From the NCBI RefSeq assembly GCF_003112515.1, contig NZ_BEVZ01000002.1, positions 1,612,001-1,676,000 on the forward strand: a stretch of 64,000 nt of DNA. The letters are read 5' to 3'. Every line of letters begins with the position of its first letter. Position 1 is the stretch's first letter. The DNA is from Streptomyces fragilis (GTDB lineage: Bacteria > Actinomycetota > Actinomycetes > Streptomycetales > Streptomycetaceae). The notes beneath the pieces are model-generated. The model saw only the letters and a program-made list of their open reading frames with translations, searched no databases and was not told where the DNA came from. Of the stretch, positions 24,441 through 33,263 are shown one piece after another. The position numbers and the translations under genes were made by a program.

Positions 24441-24768
24441 GACGGCTGCTCCCCCTGGAAGTCGACTGACCGGACGCCGGACTGGTCGGACCCGCGCAAT
24501 GGAACAGAGGCCGGACGGCGGAAATCCGTACACCCCCGCCGCGTGACCTGTGTCACCGAGGCCATTCCCCCCGCCACCATTCCCCCACGGCATCTCCAGG
24601 ACTCGTCCCCCGCATCGGCGTTCCCATGCGCCCCGCGCGCCGCGCCCCGCCGCGCGCGCCGGGCGCCGCGCCGTTCGGTCGCCGCCGCATGGCGCCCCTC
24701 CATGACCGTGCCGAACATGGGTATCCGTCCTGTCTCCGCAGATTCCCGACATGAAGGAGTGCGCGAAC
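24441..24768. other. Divergent non-coding region between ssgD-like and small-protein genes
   Basis: 328 bp with no supportable gene. It holds a Crp-like dyad at 24543-24556 and a very GC-rich stretch at 24620-24700. It must contain the promoters of both flanking genes. Confidence 0.6.
24543..24556. promoter_or_regulatory. Candidate Crp binding site
   Basis: GTGACCTGTGTCAC matches the actinobacterial Crp consensus GTG-N6-GNCAC exactly, with perfect GTGAC/GTCAC arms. It lies 103 bp upstream of the ssgD-like start and about 215 bp upstream of the rightward small gene. The followed-by-C end (GTCACC) also resembles a BldD half-site. Confidence 0.45.
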
Positions 24769-25092
24769 ATGCCCCGTGGTTCCAGCCCCAAGCGGGAACG
24801 GCAGTACGAGCACATCAAGGAGAGCGAGAAGTCCCGCGGCGCCTCCACCGACCGCGCCGAGGAGATCGCCGCGCGCACCGTCAACAAGGAACGCGCCCGC
24901 TCAGGCGAGTCGAAGACCGCGAGCCGCACCTCCACTCAGGACATGTCGTCCGGCAAGCGGGGCGGACAGCGCTCAGGCAGCGGCTCGCAGGGGCCGACGT
25001 ACGACCAGCTCTACCAGGAGGCGCGGAAGAAGAACGTCCAGGGCCGCTCCGACATGAACAAGGAGCAGTTGCGCAAGGCCCTGGGCAAGTGA
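24769..25092 (+). CDS. Small basic protein with Rho-N/SAP-like C-terminus
   Basis: A 107-residue, very hydrophilic protein: Lys/Arg/Ser-rich and probably disordered for about 70 residues, then a compact helix-loop-helix, YDQLYQEARKKNVQGRSDMN followed by KEQLRKAL. That ending resembles the Rho N-terminal/SAP-like motif also found at the tail of actinobacterial Ku, which binds nucleic acid. Orthologues are often annotated as plasmid stabilization protein, without evidence I know of. ATG 24769 is chosen over an in-frame ATG at 24751 because AAGGAG lies 9 bases upstream. Confidence 0.75.
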   Translation: MPRGSSPKRERQYEHIKESEKSRGASTDRAEEIAARTVNKERARSGESKTASRTSTQDMSSGKRGGQRSGSGSQGPTYDQLYQEARKKNVQGRSDMNKEQLRKALGK

Positions 25093-25134
25093 CCCCGGGC
25101 AGGTGACGGCCGAAGGGACGTAGTCTCTTCCGCC

Positions 25135-25854
25135 GTGACCGACATCCACGCCGTGACGGCGGCCACCGCAGAGGTTCCCGAGGGCTGGCCCACCACCGAG
25201 GAGGCCGCCCTGGCCGTCCAGGACGAGCTGCGCGCGCGGCTCGACCTCGGCGAGCAGGGCCCGCCCCCGGGCACCGGCCCCGTCACCGGCGTCGACGTGG
25301 CCTACGACGACGAGCGCGGGGTGGTCGCGGCCGCCGCGGTCACCCTGGACGCGGCCACCCTCGAGGTGACGGGCCGCGCCGTCGCCGTCGGACCGGTGGC
25401 CTTCCCGTACGTCCCCGGGCTCCTCGCCTTCCGCGAGGTGCCCGCGGTCCTCGCCGCACTCGAGGCCCTGCCCGGCCCGCCCGGCCTGGTGGTCTGCGAC
25501 GGCTACGGCCTCGCCCACCCCCGGCGCTTCGGCCTCGCCTGCCACGTGGGGGTGCTCACCGGACTGCCCGCCGTCGGCGTCGCCAAGAACCCCTTCGTCC
25601 TCGCCGCCGACCCGCCCGGCCCCGGCCGCGGCGACCACACCCCGCTGCGCCTGGACGGGGAGGAGGTCGGCCGGGCACTGCGCACCCGGGCCGGCGTGAA
25701 GCCGGTCTTCGTCTCGGCCGGCCACCGGGTCTCCCTGGACAACGCCTGCGCCCACACCCTCGCGCTGACGCCGCGCTACCGCCTGCCCGAGACCACCCGG
25801 CAGGCCGACGCCCTGTGCCGCACGGCGCTCAAGGAGGCGTCGGCACAGCGGTGA
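25135..25854 (+). CDS. nfi: Endonuclease V (deoxyinosine 3' endonuclease)
   Basis: A 239-residue protein. The EndoV pattern is complete: GVDVAYD (Asp54), FPYVPGLLAFRE (Glu101), CDGYGLAHPRRFGLACHVG (Asp122) and VSAGHRVSLDNA. These acidic residues bind the metal, and PYVP is the strand-separating wedge. It nicks DNA one base 3' of deoxyinosine. The GTG at 25135 lies 42 bp after the small basic-protein gene on the same strand, so co-transcription is likely. Confidence 0.92.
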   Translation: MTDIHAVTAATAEVPEGWPTTEEAALAVQDELRARLDLGEQGPPPGTGPVTGVDVAYDDERGVVAAAAVTLDAATLEVTGRAVAVGPVAFPYVPGLLAFREVPAVLAALEALPGPPGLVVCDGYGLAHPRRFGLACHVGVLTGLPAVGVAKNPFVLAADPPGPGRGDHTPLRLDGEEVGRALRTRAGVKPVFVSAGHRVSLDNACAHTLALTPRYRLPETTRQADALCRTALKEASAQR

Positions 25855-25923
25855 CCGCCTCCGGCGGACACCGCCGGCCGGCTCCGGGGGACGCCGCGGA
25901 CCGGCTCCGGCGGACACCACCGA
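25855..25923. repeat. Three tandem imperfect 23-bp repeats
   Basis: Units start at 25855, 25878 and 25901, with a truncated fourth at 25924; each runs like CCGGCTCCGGCGGACACCAC. They begin at the base after the endonuclease V stop codon. The arms within each unit (CCGGCGG and CCGCCGG types) are complementary, so transcripts would fold strongly, which may serve as a terminator. Confidence 0.8.
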
Positions 25924-25957
25924 CCGGCTCCCGACTGAGCGCTTGCTTTCCAGGCTC

Positions 25958-25986
25958 TTGTGCGGTGCTCCCCGCCTTCGTAGCAT
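25958..25986 (+). promoter_or_regulatory. Candidate promoter of the CaiB/thiolase/FadB operon
   Basis: TTGTGC (25958-25963), 17-bp spacer, TAGCAT (25981-25986), 76 bp before the ATG at 26062. Just downstream, GTTACA...TGTCAC (25994-26012) is an imperfect dyad that could be an operator overlapping the transcript start. Confidence 0.5.
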
Positions 25987-26061
25987 CACCGGTGTTACAT
26001 CAGTTGTGTCACATGCAGGCCGGGTCGCACCGGGACCGCGCCGCGAACAGTGGGGGCTCTG

Positions 26062-27276
26062 ATGACGGTGGCGAACACGCCGCGAGACCCGGGGGACGGC
26101 CCCGGGACGGACGGCCCGCGAGGACCGCTGGACGGCGTGCGGGTGCTGGAGCTGGCGGGCATCGGCCCCGGCCCGTTCGCCGCCATGCTGCTGGGCGACC
26201 TCGGCGCCGACGTGGTACGGGTCGACCGGCCCGGCGGCATCGCCGTCGCCCCCGACCCCCGGTACGACGTCACCCACCGCAACAAGCGGTCGGTGGTGCT
26301 CGACCTCAAGTCGCCCGACGGTGCCGCACGCGTCCTCGACCTTGCCGAACGCGCCGACATCCTGATCGAGGGCTACCGACCCGGCGTCGCCGAACGTCTC
26401 GGAGTGGGCCCCGGGGCGTGTCACGCCCGCAACCCGCGCCTGGTCTACGGCCGGATGACCGGCTGGGGCCAGGACGGCCCGCTCGCCGACCGGGCCGGCC
26501 ACGACATCTCCTACCTCGCGCCCACCGGCGTCCTCGGCATGATCGGCGAGGCGGACCGGCCCCCGGTCGTCCCGGTGAACCTGCTCGGGGACTTCGCCGG
26601 CGGCTCCCTCTACCTGGTCACCGGCGTGCTCGCCGCCCTGCACCACGCCCGCGCCACCGGCGTCGGACAGGTGGTCGACGCCGCCATCGTCGACGGCGCG
26701 GCCCACCTGTCGGCGCTGATCCACGGCATGCTCGCCGGCGGTCAGTGGCAGGACCGGCGCGGGGCCAACCTGCTCGACGGCGGCTGCCCCTACTACGGCG
26801 TGTACGCCTGCGCCGACGGGCGGCACATCGCGGTCGGCGCTCTCGAACCGCAGTTCTACGCCCGGTTCCTCGACCTGCTGGGCCTGCCGGACTTCCAGGA
26901 CGCGCACGTCGACCTGGCCCGCTGGCCCGCCCTGCGGGAGGCTGTCGCCGCGCGCTTCGCGACCCGCGACCGTGACGAGTGGGCGGCCGTCTTCGAGGGG
27001 TCCGACGCCTGCGTGGCGCCCGTCCTCTCGCTGCGCGAGGCCCCGCACCACCCCCACCTCGCCGCCCGCTCGACCTTCGTCGAGCACTCCGGCATCGTCC
27101 AGCCGGCGCCCGCCCCGCGGTTCTCCGTCACCCCCGGGAGCGTGCGGACCGGCCCCGCGCGGTCCGGCTCCGGCACCGAGGACGTGGCCCGGGACTGGGA
27201 CCTGCCCGCACTCCTGCCGCACGCCCCCGCACCCGCCGACATCGACTCCGCACCCCTGCGAAAGGCTGACCAGTGA
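26062..27276 (+). CDS. CaiB/BaiF family CoA-transferase, alpha-methylacyl-CoA racemase-like
   Basis: A 404-residue protein. Key residues of the methylacyl-CoA racemase branch are visible: His147 ([11 protein letters not shown]), Asp177 (LLGDFAGGS) and Glu262 (VGALEPQFY). The N-terminal [30 protein letters not shown] is the family CoA-binding start. It likely epimerises 2-methyl-branched acyl-CoAs so that beta-oxidation can proceed, which fits the thiolase and FadB genes that follow. A CoA-transferase activity cannot be excluded. ATG 26062 has GGGGG 6-10 bases upstream; an in-frame GTG lies four codons earlier. Its stop overlaps the thiolase start (GTGA). Confidence 0.85.
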   Translation: MTVANTPRDPGDGPGTDGPRGPLDGVRVLELAGIGPGPFAAMLLGDLGADVVRVDRPGGIAVAPDPRYDVTHRNKRSVVLDLKSPDGAARVLDLAERADILIEGYRPGVAERLGVGPGACHARNPRLVYGRMTGWGQDGPLADRAGHDISYLAPTGVLGMIGEADRPPVVPVNLLGDFAGGSLYLVTGVLAALHHARATGVGQVVDAAIVDGAAHLSALIHGMLAGGQWQDRRGANLLDGGCPYYGVYACADGRHIAVGALEPQFYARFLDLLGLPDFQDAHVDLARWPALREAVAARFATRDRDEWAAVFEGSDACVAPVLSLREAPHHPHLAARSTFVEHSGIVQPAPAPRFSVTPGSVRTGPARSGSGTEDVARDWDLPALLPHAPAPADIDSAPLRKADQ

Positions 27277-28487
27277 GCACCGAAGCGTACGTCTACGACG
27301 CGATCCGCACCCCCCGCGGGCGCGGCAAGGCCAACGGGGCCCTGCACGGCACCAAGCCGATCGACCTCGTCGTCGGCCTGATTCACGAGATCCGCGGCCG
27401 CTTCCCCGACCTCGACCCGGCGGCGATCGACGACATCGTGCTCGGCGTGGTCAGCCCCATCGGCGACCAGGGCTCCGACATCGCCCGCACCGCCGCCATC
27501 GCCGCGGGCCTGCCCGACACCGTCGCCGGCGTGCAGGAGAACCGCTTCTGCGCCTCCGGTCTCGAGGCCGTCAACATGGCCGCCATGAAGGTCCGCTCCG
27601 GCTGGGAGGACCTGGTCCTGGCGGGCGGCGTGGAGTCGATGTCCCGCGTCCCGCTGGGGAGCGACGGCGGTGCCTGGGCGATGGACCCGATGACCAGCCT
27701 GGAGACCGACTTCGTCCCCCAGGGCATCAGCGCCGACCTGATCGCCACCATCGAGGGCTTCTCCCGCCGCGAGTGCGACGAGTACGCGGCGCTCTCCCAG
27801 GAGCGGGCCGCCACCGCCTGGAAGGAGGGCCGCTTCAAGCGGTCCGTCGTCCCGGTCAAGGACCGCAACGGCTTCACCGTGCTGGACCACGACGAGTTCA
27901 TGCGCCCCGGCACCACCGCCGACTCCCTCGCCAAGCTGAAGCCCTCCTTCGCCGCGATCGGCGACATGGGCGGCTTCGACGCCGTCGCCCTGCAGAAGTA
28001 CCACTGGGTCGAGAAGATCGACCACGTCCACCACGCGGGCAACTCCTCCGGCATCGTCGACGGCGCGGCCCTGGTCGCCGTCGGCAACAAGGCGACCGGC
28101 GAGCGGTACGGCCTCACCCCGCGCGCCCGCATCGTCTCCGTCGCGGTCTCCGGCTCCGAGCCCACCATCATGCTCACCGGCCCCGCCCCCGCCTCCCGCA
28201 AGGCGCTCGCCAAGGCCGGCCTGACCGTCGACGACATCGACCTGGTCGAGATCAACGAGGCCTTCGCCGCCGTCGTCCTGCGCTACGTCAAGGACATGGG
28301 GCTCTCCCTGGACAAGGTCAACGTCAACGGCGGCGCCATCGCCCTTGGCCACCCGCTCGGCGCGACCGGCGCGATGATCCTCGGCACCCTGATCGACGAA
28401 CTGGAGCGGCAGGACAAGCGCTACGGCCTGGCCACCCTCTGCGTCGGCGGCGGCATGGGCATCGCCACCGTCGTCGAACGCCTCTGA
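27273..28487 (+). CDS. fadA: Acetyl-CoA C-acyltransferase (thiolase, FadA type)
   Basis: A 404-residue thiolase. The acylated nucleophile is Cys93 ([12 protein letters not shown]). The His/Asn loop [19 protein letters not shown] and the second catalytic Cys in LCVGGGMG all follow. It performs the last, CoA-dependent cleavage of 3-ketoacyl-CoA. GTG 27273 overlaps the CaiB stop. The FadB-type gene follows after 53 bp, making a two-gene beta-oxidation unit. Confidence 0.92.
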   Translation: MSTEAYVYDAIRTPRGRGKANGALHGTKPIDLVVGLIHEIRGRFPDLDPAAIDDIVLGVVSPIGDQGSDIARTAAIAAGLPDTVAGVQENRFCASGLEAVNMAAMKVRSGWEDLVLAGGVESMSRVPLGSDGGAWAMDPMTSLETDFVPQGISADLIATIEGFSRRECDEYAALSQERAATAWKEGRFKRSVVPVKDRNGFTVLDHDEFMRPGTTADSLAKLKPSFAAIGDMGGFDAVALQKYHWVEKIDHVHHAGNSSGIVDGAALVAVGNKATGERYGLTPRARIVSVAVSGSEPTIMLTGPAPASRKALAKAGLTVDDIDLVEINEAFAAVVLRYVKDMGLSLDKVNVNGGAIALGHPLGATGAMILGTLIDELERQDKRYGLATLCVGGGMGIATVVERL

Positions 28488-28540
28488 CACAGCCCGGCGG
28501 AACCACGAGACCTCACGCATCCAACGGAGAGATTCCCGTC

Positions 28541-30715
28541 ATGACCGACAGCACCGCCATCCGCTGGGAGAAGGACGAGACCGGCGTCGTCACGCTCGTC
28601 CTGGACGCCCCCGGCCAGTCCGCCAACACGATGAACCAGGCGTTCCGCGAGGCGCTGCACGCCGTCGCCGACCGCCTCGAGGCCGAGAAGGACTCGATCC
28701 GCGGCGTCGTCGTCACCTCCGCCAAGAAGACCTTCTTCGCCGGCGGCGACCTGCGCGAGCTCGTCAAGGTGACCCCCGAGACCGCCCACGACCTCTTCCG
28801 GGGCGGGCTGGAGATGAAGCGCGACCTGCGCCGCATCGAGACCCTCGGCAAGCCGGTGGTCGCCGCGATCAACGGCGCCGCCCTCGGCGGCGGCTACGAG
28901 ATCGCCCTCACCTGCCACCACCGCGTCGCCCTGGACGCCCCCGGCTCCAAGATCGGCCTGCCCGAGGTGACCCTGGGCCTGCTGCCGGGCGGCGGCGGCG
29001 TCGTGCGCACCGTCCGCAAGCTGGGCATCACCGACGCCCTGCTCAAGGTGCTGCTCCAGGGCACCCAGTACAGCCCGCGCCGCGCCCTGGACAACGGCCT
29101 GGTCGACGAGGTGGTGGACAGCCCCGAGGAGATGATCGCCCGGGCCCGCGCCTTCATCGACGCCCACCCCGAGTCCGCCCAGCCCTGGGACCTCCCGGGC
29201 TACCGCATCCCCGGCGGCACCCCGTCCAACCCGAAGTTCGCCGCCAACCTGCCGGCCTTCGCGGCCAACCTGCGCAAGCAGACCAACGGCGCCCCCTACC
29301 CGGCCCCGCGCGCCATCCTGGCCGCCGCGATCGAGGGCTCCCAGGTCGACTTCGAGACCGCCCAGGTGATCGAGTCCCGCTACTTCGCGGAGCTGGCCGC
29401 GGGACAGACCGCCAAGAACATGACGCAGGCGTTCTTCTTCGACCTGCAGGCCGTCAACTCCGGCGCCAACCGCCCCAAGGGCGTCGAGCCGCGCAAGGTG
29501 TCCAAGGTGGCCGTGCTCGGCGCGGGCATGATGGGCGCCGGCATCGCCTACTCCTGTGCCATGGCCGGCATCGAGGTCGTCCTCAAGGACGTCACCGCCG
29601 AGGCCGCCGCCAAGGGCAAGGCCTACTCGGAGAAGCTGTGCGCCAAGGCCGTCTCCCGCGGCCGCACCACCCAGGAGAAGGCGGACGCCCTGCTGGCCCG
29701 CATCACCCCGACCGCCGACGTCCAGGACCTGGCCGGCTGCGACGCGGTGATCGAGGCGGTCTTCGAGGACACCGGCCTCAAGCACAAGGTGTTCCAGGAG
29801 ATCCAGGACGTCGTCGCCCCCGACGCGCTGCTGTGCTCCAACACCTCCACCCTGCCCATCACCGAGCTCGCCGAGGGCGTGGAGCGGCAGGCCGACTTCA
29901 TCGGCCTGCACTTCTTCTCCCCGGTCGACAAGATGCCGCTGGTGGAGATCATCAAGGGCGCCCGCACCGGCGACGAGGCCCTGGCCCGCGCCTTCGACCT
30001 GGTCCGCCAGATCCGCAAGACGCCGATCGTGGTCAACGACTCCCGCGGGTTCTTCACCTCCCGCGTCATCGGCCACTTCATCAACGAGGGCGTCGCCATG
30101 GTCGGCGAGGGCATCGAGCCCGCCTCCGTGGAGCAGGCGGCCGCGCAGGCCGGCTACCCGGCCAAGGTGCTCAACCTGATGGACGAGCTGACCCTCACCC
30201 TGCCGCGCAAGATCCGCAAGGAGACCAGGGAGGCCGTCGAGGCCGCGGGCGGCACCTGGGTCTCCCACCCCGCCGAGGCCGTGGTGGACCGGATGGTCGA
30301 CGAGTTCGGCCGCACCGGCCGCAGCGGCGGCGCCGGCTTCTACGACTACGTCGACGGCAAGCGGGCCGGCCTCTGGCCGGGGCTGCGCGAGCACTTCACC
30401 AGGCCGGGTTACCGGATCCCCTTCGAGGACATGCAGGAGCGCATGCTGTTCTCGGAGGCCCTGGACACGGTGAAGCTGATCGAGGAGGGCGTCCTCACCT
30501 CGGTGGCCGACGCCAACATCGGCTCCATCATGGGCATCGGCTTCCCGGCCTGGACCGGCGGCGTGCTCCAGTACGTCAACGGCTACCCGGGCGGTCTGCC
30601 CGGCTTCGTGGCCCGGGCCCGCGAGCTGGCGGAGAAGTACGGAGACCGGTTCCAGCCGCCCGCGCTGCTGGTCGAGAAGGCGGAGAAGGGCGAGGTCTTC
30701 ACCGACGCCCGCTGA
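28541..30715 (+). CDS. fadB: Fatty-acid oxidation multienzyme: enoyl-CoA hydratase / 3-hydroxyacyl-CoA dehydrogenase
   Basis: A 724-residue bifunctional protein. Residues about 5-300 are crotonase-like (AAINGAALGGGYEIAL, with the oxyanion hole in FFAGGDLREL and LPEVTLGLLPGGGG). Residues about 320-710 are the dehydrogenase: Rossmann VAVLGAGMMGAGIAY, catalytic His in FIGLHFFSPVDKMPLVEI. It hydrates enoyl-CoA and oxidises the 3-hydroxy product, passing 3-ketoacyl-CoA to the upstream thiolase. ATG 28541 has GGAGAG about 10 bases upstream. The frame remains open far upstream only because it shadows the thiolase gene. Confidence 0.93.
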   Translation: MTDSTAIRWEKDETGVVTLVLDAPGQSANTMNQAFREALHAVADRLEAEKDSIRGVVVTSAKKTFFAGGDLRELVKVTPETAHDLFRGGLEMKRDLRRIETLGKPVVAAINGAALGGGYEIALTCHHRVALDAPGSKIGLPEVTLGLLPGGGGVVRTVRKLGITDALLKVLLQGTQYSPRRALDNGLVDEVVDSPEEMIARARAFIDAHPESAQPWDLPGYRIPGGTPSNPKFAANLPAFAANLRKQTNGAPYPAPRAILAAAIEGSQVDFETAQVIESRYFAELAAGQTAKNMTQAFFFDLQAVNSGANRPKGVEPRKVSKVAVLGAGMMGAGIAYSCAMAGIEVVLKDVTAEAAAKGKAYSEKLCAKAVSRGRTTQEKADALLARITPTADVQDLAGCDAVIEAVFEDTGLKHKVFQEIQDVVAPDALLCSNTSTLPITELAEGVERQADFIGLHFFSPVDKMPLVEIIKGARTGDEALARAFDLVRQIRKTPIVVNDSRGFFTSRVIGHFINEGVAMVGEGIEPASVEQAAAQAGYPAKVLNLMDELTLTLPRKIRKETREAVEAAGGTWVSHPAEAVVDRMVDEFGRTGRSGGAGFYDYVDGKRAGLWPGLREHFTRPGYRIPFEDMQERMLFSEALDTVKLIEEGVLTSVADANIGSIMGIGFPAWTGGVLQYVNGYPGGLPGFVARARELAEKYGDRFQPPALLVEKAEKGEVFTDAR

Positions 30716-30721
30716 CTCCCC

Positions 30722-30761
30722 GCTCGGCGGCCGGCCCCGCTCTCAGGGCCGGCCGCCGAGC
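30722..30761. terminator. Bidirectional terminator between fadB and the MerR gene
   Basis: Perfect 16-bp arms GCTCGGCGGCCGGCCC (30722-30737) and its complement (30746-30761) with an 8-nt loop. The MerR gene's stop codon (30743-30745) lies in the loop, so the hairpin overlaps the end of that gene. Confidence 0.75.
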
Positions 30762-31444
30762 CAGCTGAGCAGCTCCTGGCGCAGCGACCGCTGGAACGCG
30801 GTCAGCAGCGCCTGCACCACGAGCGGCTGCATGTGCGCCGACAGCGACCGCACCGCCTCGGCGTCCTGCTCGGCCGACGCCTCGCGCAGCAGCCCCGACA
30901 GCGCCTGGGCGGCGGCCCGGGAATGCTCGGTGAGCACCTCGCGCGCCTCCAGCAGCGTCCGCTGGGCGAACGGCATGTCCAGCACCTCCACGCACAGGCG
31001 CAGCAGGCCGGTGTCCACCCGGAAGGCGTCCTCGCCCTCGCGGTCCAGCACGCCCAGCTGAGCCAGCCGCTCGAGGTCCTGGTCCTCCAGCGGGCGCCCG
31101 GCCAGCCGCTCCAGGCCCGCGCGGTCCAGGGTCTCGGCGCTCTCCGGAGCCCAGGAGGCCACCACGGCCCGCTCCAGGGCCAGATCGTGGGCGGTCACGT
31201 CGTCCGGGAGGCCGCGCAGATGACGTTCGATGCCGGCCAGCGTCATGCCCTGCCGCTGCAGTTCCTCGATCAGAGCCAGACGCGCCAGGTGCCCCGGCCC
31301 GTACCGGCCGACCCGCCGGGGGCCGATCTCGGGCGGCGGCAGCAGCCCGCGCGTGCTGTAGAAGCGCACGGTCCGGACCGTCACGCCGGCGCGCGCGGCC
31401 AGCTCGTCGACCGTGAGCGTGGGCCCCTGGGTGTCGGTCCTCAT
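30743..31444 (-). CDS. MerR-family transcriptional regulator
   Basis: A 233-residue protein. The N-terminal winged helix is typical ([20 protein letters not shown] then STRGLLPPP, and [31 protein letters not shown]). The C-terminal part of about 150 residues is helical and unlike metal-sensing MerR proteins (no Cys cluster), so a small organic ligand such as an acyl-CoA is possible. ATG 31444 lacks a Shine-Dalgarno; TACTGT just upstream could be the -10 of a leaderless promoter. It is convergent with the fad operon and divergent from the permease. Palindromes upstream are candidate operators. Confidence 0.85.
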   Translation of the reverse strand: MRTDTQGPTLTVDELAARAGVTVRTVRFYSTRGLLPPPEIGPRRVGRYGPGHLARLALIEELQRQGMTLAGIERHLRGLPDDVTAHDLALERAVVASWAPESAETLDRAGLERLAGRPLEDQDLERLAQLGVLDREGEDAFRVDTGLLRLCVEVLDMPFAQRTLLEAREVLTEHSRAAAQALSGLLREASAEQDAEAVRSLSAHMQPLVVQALLTAFQRSLRQELLSWLGGRP

Positions 31445-31502
31445 GCGCAACAGTATTGCTGTCTCACCAGCACTGCGAAAGACGGGATGTGAAGTCCACC
31501 AC

Positions 31503-31520
31503 TGCGCATCGTCATGCGCA
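31503..31520. promoter_or_regulatory. Perfect palindrome between MerR and permease genes
   Basis: TGCGCAT-CGTC-ATGCGCA: 7-bp perfect arms and a 4-bp centre, the size of a MerR-type operator. The half-site CATGCGCAA occurs here (31513-31521) and again across the MerR start codon (31442-31450). Likely autoregulation and/or control of the permease gene. Confidence 0.5.
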
Positions 31521-31637
31521 ATGAGACATTCACTCCCGGCCCGCACCCGTAGGACGCCAAAAGCGCTGGTGGCGGGCCGTGAACCGTCCGACCCCCCGCG
31601 CCACCAGCGCACCGGGGAGCAACAGAGTGGAACACGC

Positions 31638-33125
31638 GTGAGCAAGGACGTCGCGACCGCCACGGTCACGAAGCCCCTCGACGGCCCGGCGGCCACCGGC
31701 CGCAGCGCCGAACCCCCCGCGGACGCGGGGGACGCCGGATACAGCAAGGACCTCAAGGCCCGGCACATCAACATGATCGCCATCGGCGGGGCGATCGGCA
31801 CGGGGCTCTTCCTCGGCGCCGGCGGCCGCCTGGAGAGCGCCGGTCCCGCCCTCGCCCTGGCCTACCTGGTCTGCGGCGTCTTCGCCTTCTTCGTGGTACG
31901 GGCGCTCGGCGAACTCGTCGTCTACCGTCCCTCCTCGGGCTCCTTCGTCTCCTACGCCCGGGAGTTCCTCGGCGAGAAGGGCGCCTACGTCGCCGGCTGG
32001 ATGTACTTCGTCAACTGGTCCACGACCGGTATCGCCGACATCACCGCGGTGGCGCTCTACACGCACTACTGGAGCCTGTTCTCCGACATCCCGCAGTGGG
32101 TGCTGGCGCTGGCCGCGCTCGCGGTCGTGCTCACCGCGAACCTGATCTCGGTGAAGTACTTCGGCGAGATGGAGTTCTGGTTCGCCATCGTCAAGGTCGC
32201 GACCCTGGTCGTCTTCATGCTGGTGGGCATCTTCCTGCTGGTCGCCGGACACGACGTCGGCGGCACCACCCCGGGCCTGTCGGTGATCACCGACAACGGC
32301 GGCCTGCTCCCGCACGGCGTCCTGCCCGTCGTCCTGGTGATGCAGGGCGTGGTCTTCGCCTACGCCTCCCTGGAGCTGGTCGGGACGGCGGCCGGCGAGA
32401 CGGCGGAGCCCCGGAAGATCGTCCCGCGCGCGGTGAACTCCATCATGTGGCGGGTCGGCCTCTTCTACGTCGGCTCCGTGGTGCTGCTCGCGCTGCTGCT
32501 GCCCGGCTCGGCCTACTCGGGCGACGAGAGCCCGTTCGTGACCGTGCTCTCCCGCATCGGCGTGCCGGCGGCCGGCGACGTGATGAACCTGGTCGTCCTG
32601 ACCGCCGCGATGTCCTCGCTGAACTCGGGCCTGTACTCCACCGGCCGCATCCTGCGCTCCATGGCGGCGGCCGGCTCCGCCCCGCGGTTCACCGGCGTGA
32701 TGAACCGCAACCAGGTGCCCTACGGCGGCATCCTGCTCACCGGCGCGGTCTGCGTGCTCGGCGTGGGCCTCAACTTCCTGATGCCCGGGCAGGCCTTCGA
32801 GATCGTGCTCAACGTGGCCTCGCTGGGCATCGTCAGCACCTGGGTGATCATCATGATCTGCCACCTGGTGTTCGTCCGCCGGGCCAGGGCGGGACTGGTG
32901 ACCCGGCCGGCCTTCCGGCTGTGGGGCAGCCCGGTGACGGAAATCGTGACCATCGCCTTCCTGGTCGCCGTCCTCGCCCTGATGTGGGGCGACCCGGAGG
33001 TCGGGCGCAAGACACTGCTGCTGATCCCGGTGATCGGCGCCGCGCTGGTGGCCGGCTGGTTCGCGGTCCGCCGCCGCGTCACCCGCGCGGAGGACACCGG
33101 ACCGACCGCCCCGAAGCGGGGCTGA
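31638..33125 (+). CDS. Amino-acid permease (APC superfamily, GabP/AnsP-like)
   Basis: A 495-residue membrane protein with about 12 transmembrane segments. The family start [24 protein letters not shown] is at about residues 38-60. [37 protein letters not shown] and [19 protein letters not shown] further support the amino-acid transporter (AAT) family that includes GABA, asparagine and aromatic permeases. It imports an amino acid with protons; the specific substrate is not evident. GTG 31638 is chosen because it gives the usual cytosolic tail of about 40 residues. The upstream MerR gene is divergent. Confidence 0.9.
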   Translation: MSKDVATATVTKPLDGPAATGRSAEPPADAGDAGYSKDLKARHINMIAIGGAIGTGLFLGAGGRLESAGPALALAYLVCGVFAFFVVRALGELVVYRPSSGSFVSYAREFLGEKGAYVAGWMYFVNWSTTGIADITAVALYTHYWSLFSDIPQWVLALAALAVVLTANLISVKYFGEMEFWFAIVKVATLVVFMLVGIFLLVAGHDVGGTTPGLSVITDNGGLLPHGVLPVVLVMQGVVFAYASLELVGTAAGETAEPRKIVPRAVNSIMWRVGLFYVGSVVLLALLLPGSAYSGDESPFVTVLSRIGVPAAGDVMNLVVLTAAMSSLNSGLYSTGRILRSMAAAGSAPRFTGVMNRNQVPYGGILLTGAVCVLGVGLNFLMPGQAFEIVLNVASLGIVSTWVIIMICHLVFVRRARAGLVTRPAFRLWGSPVTEIVTIAFLVAVLALMWGDPEVGRKTLLLIPVIGAALVAGWFAVRRRVTRAEDTGPTAPKRG

Positions 33126-33133
33126 GCCGCCCC

Positions 33134-33165
33134 TGTGCGGCCGGGGCGGGCGTCCCGGCCGCACA
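33134..33165. terminator. Terminator after the amino-acid permease
   Basis: Perfect 12-bp arms TGTGCGGCCGGG (33134-33145) and CCCGGCCGCACA (33154-33165), starting 9 bp after the stop codon. No T-run follows, as is usual in Streptomyces. Confidence 0.65.
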
Positions 33166-33263
33166 CGGGGAGCGACAGAGGGATTACGCAGGTGAGAAAC
33201 GCGGGATATGTGGTAGCTGCGTAGCGGAACCAGACCAAGATCCGCTCGGCGAAAGGTGCCGCA

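Noticed and set aside
26972..28540. N-terminal extension of the FadB frame
   Set aside because: Overlaps the CaiB and thiolase genes out of frame. The true FadB start at 28541 has a Shine-Dalgarno and the conserved N-terminus.
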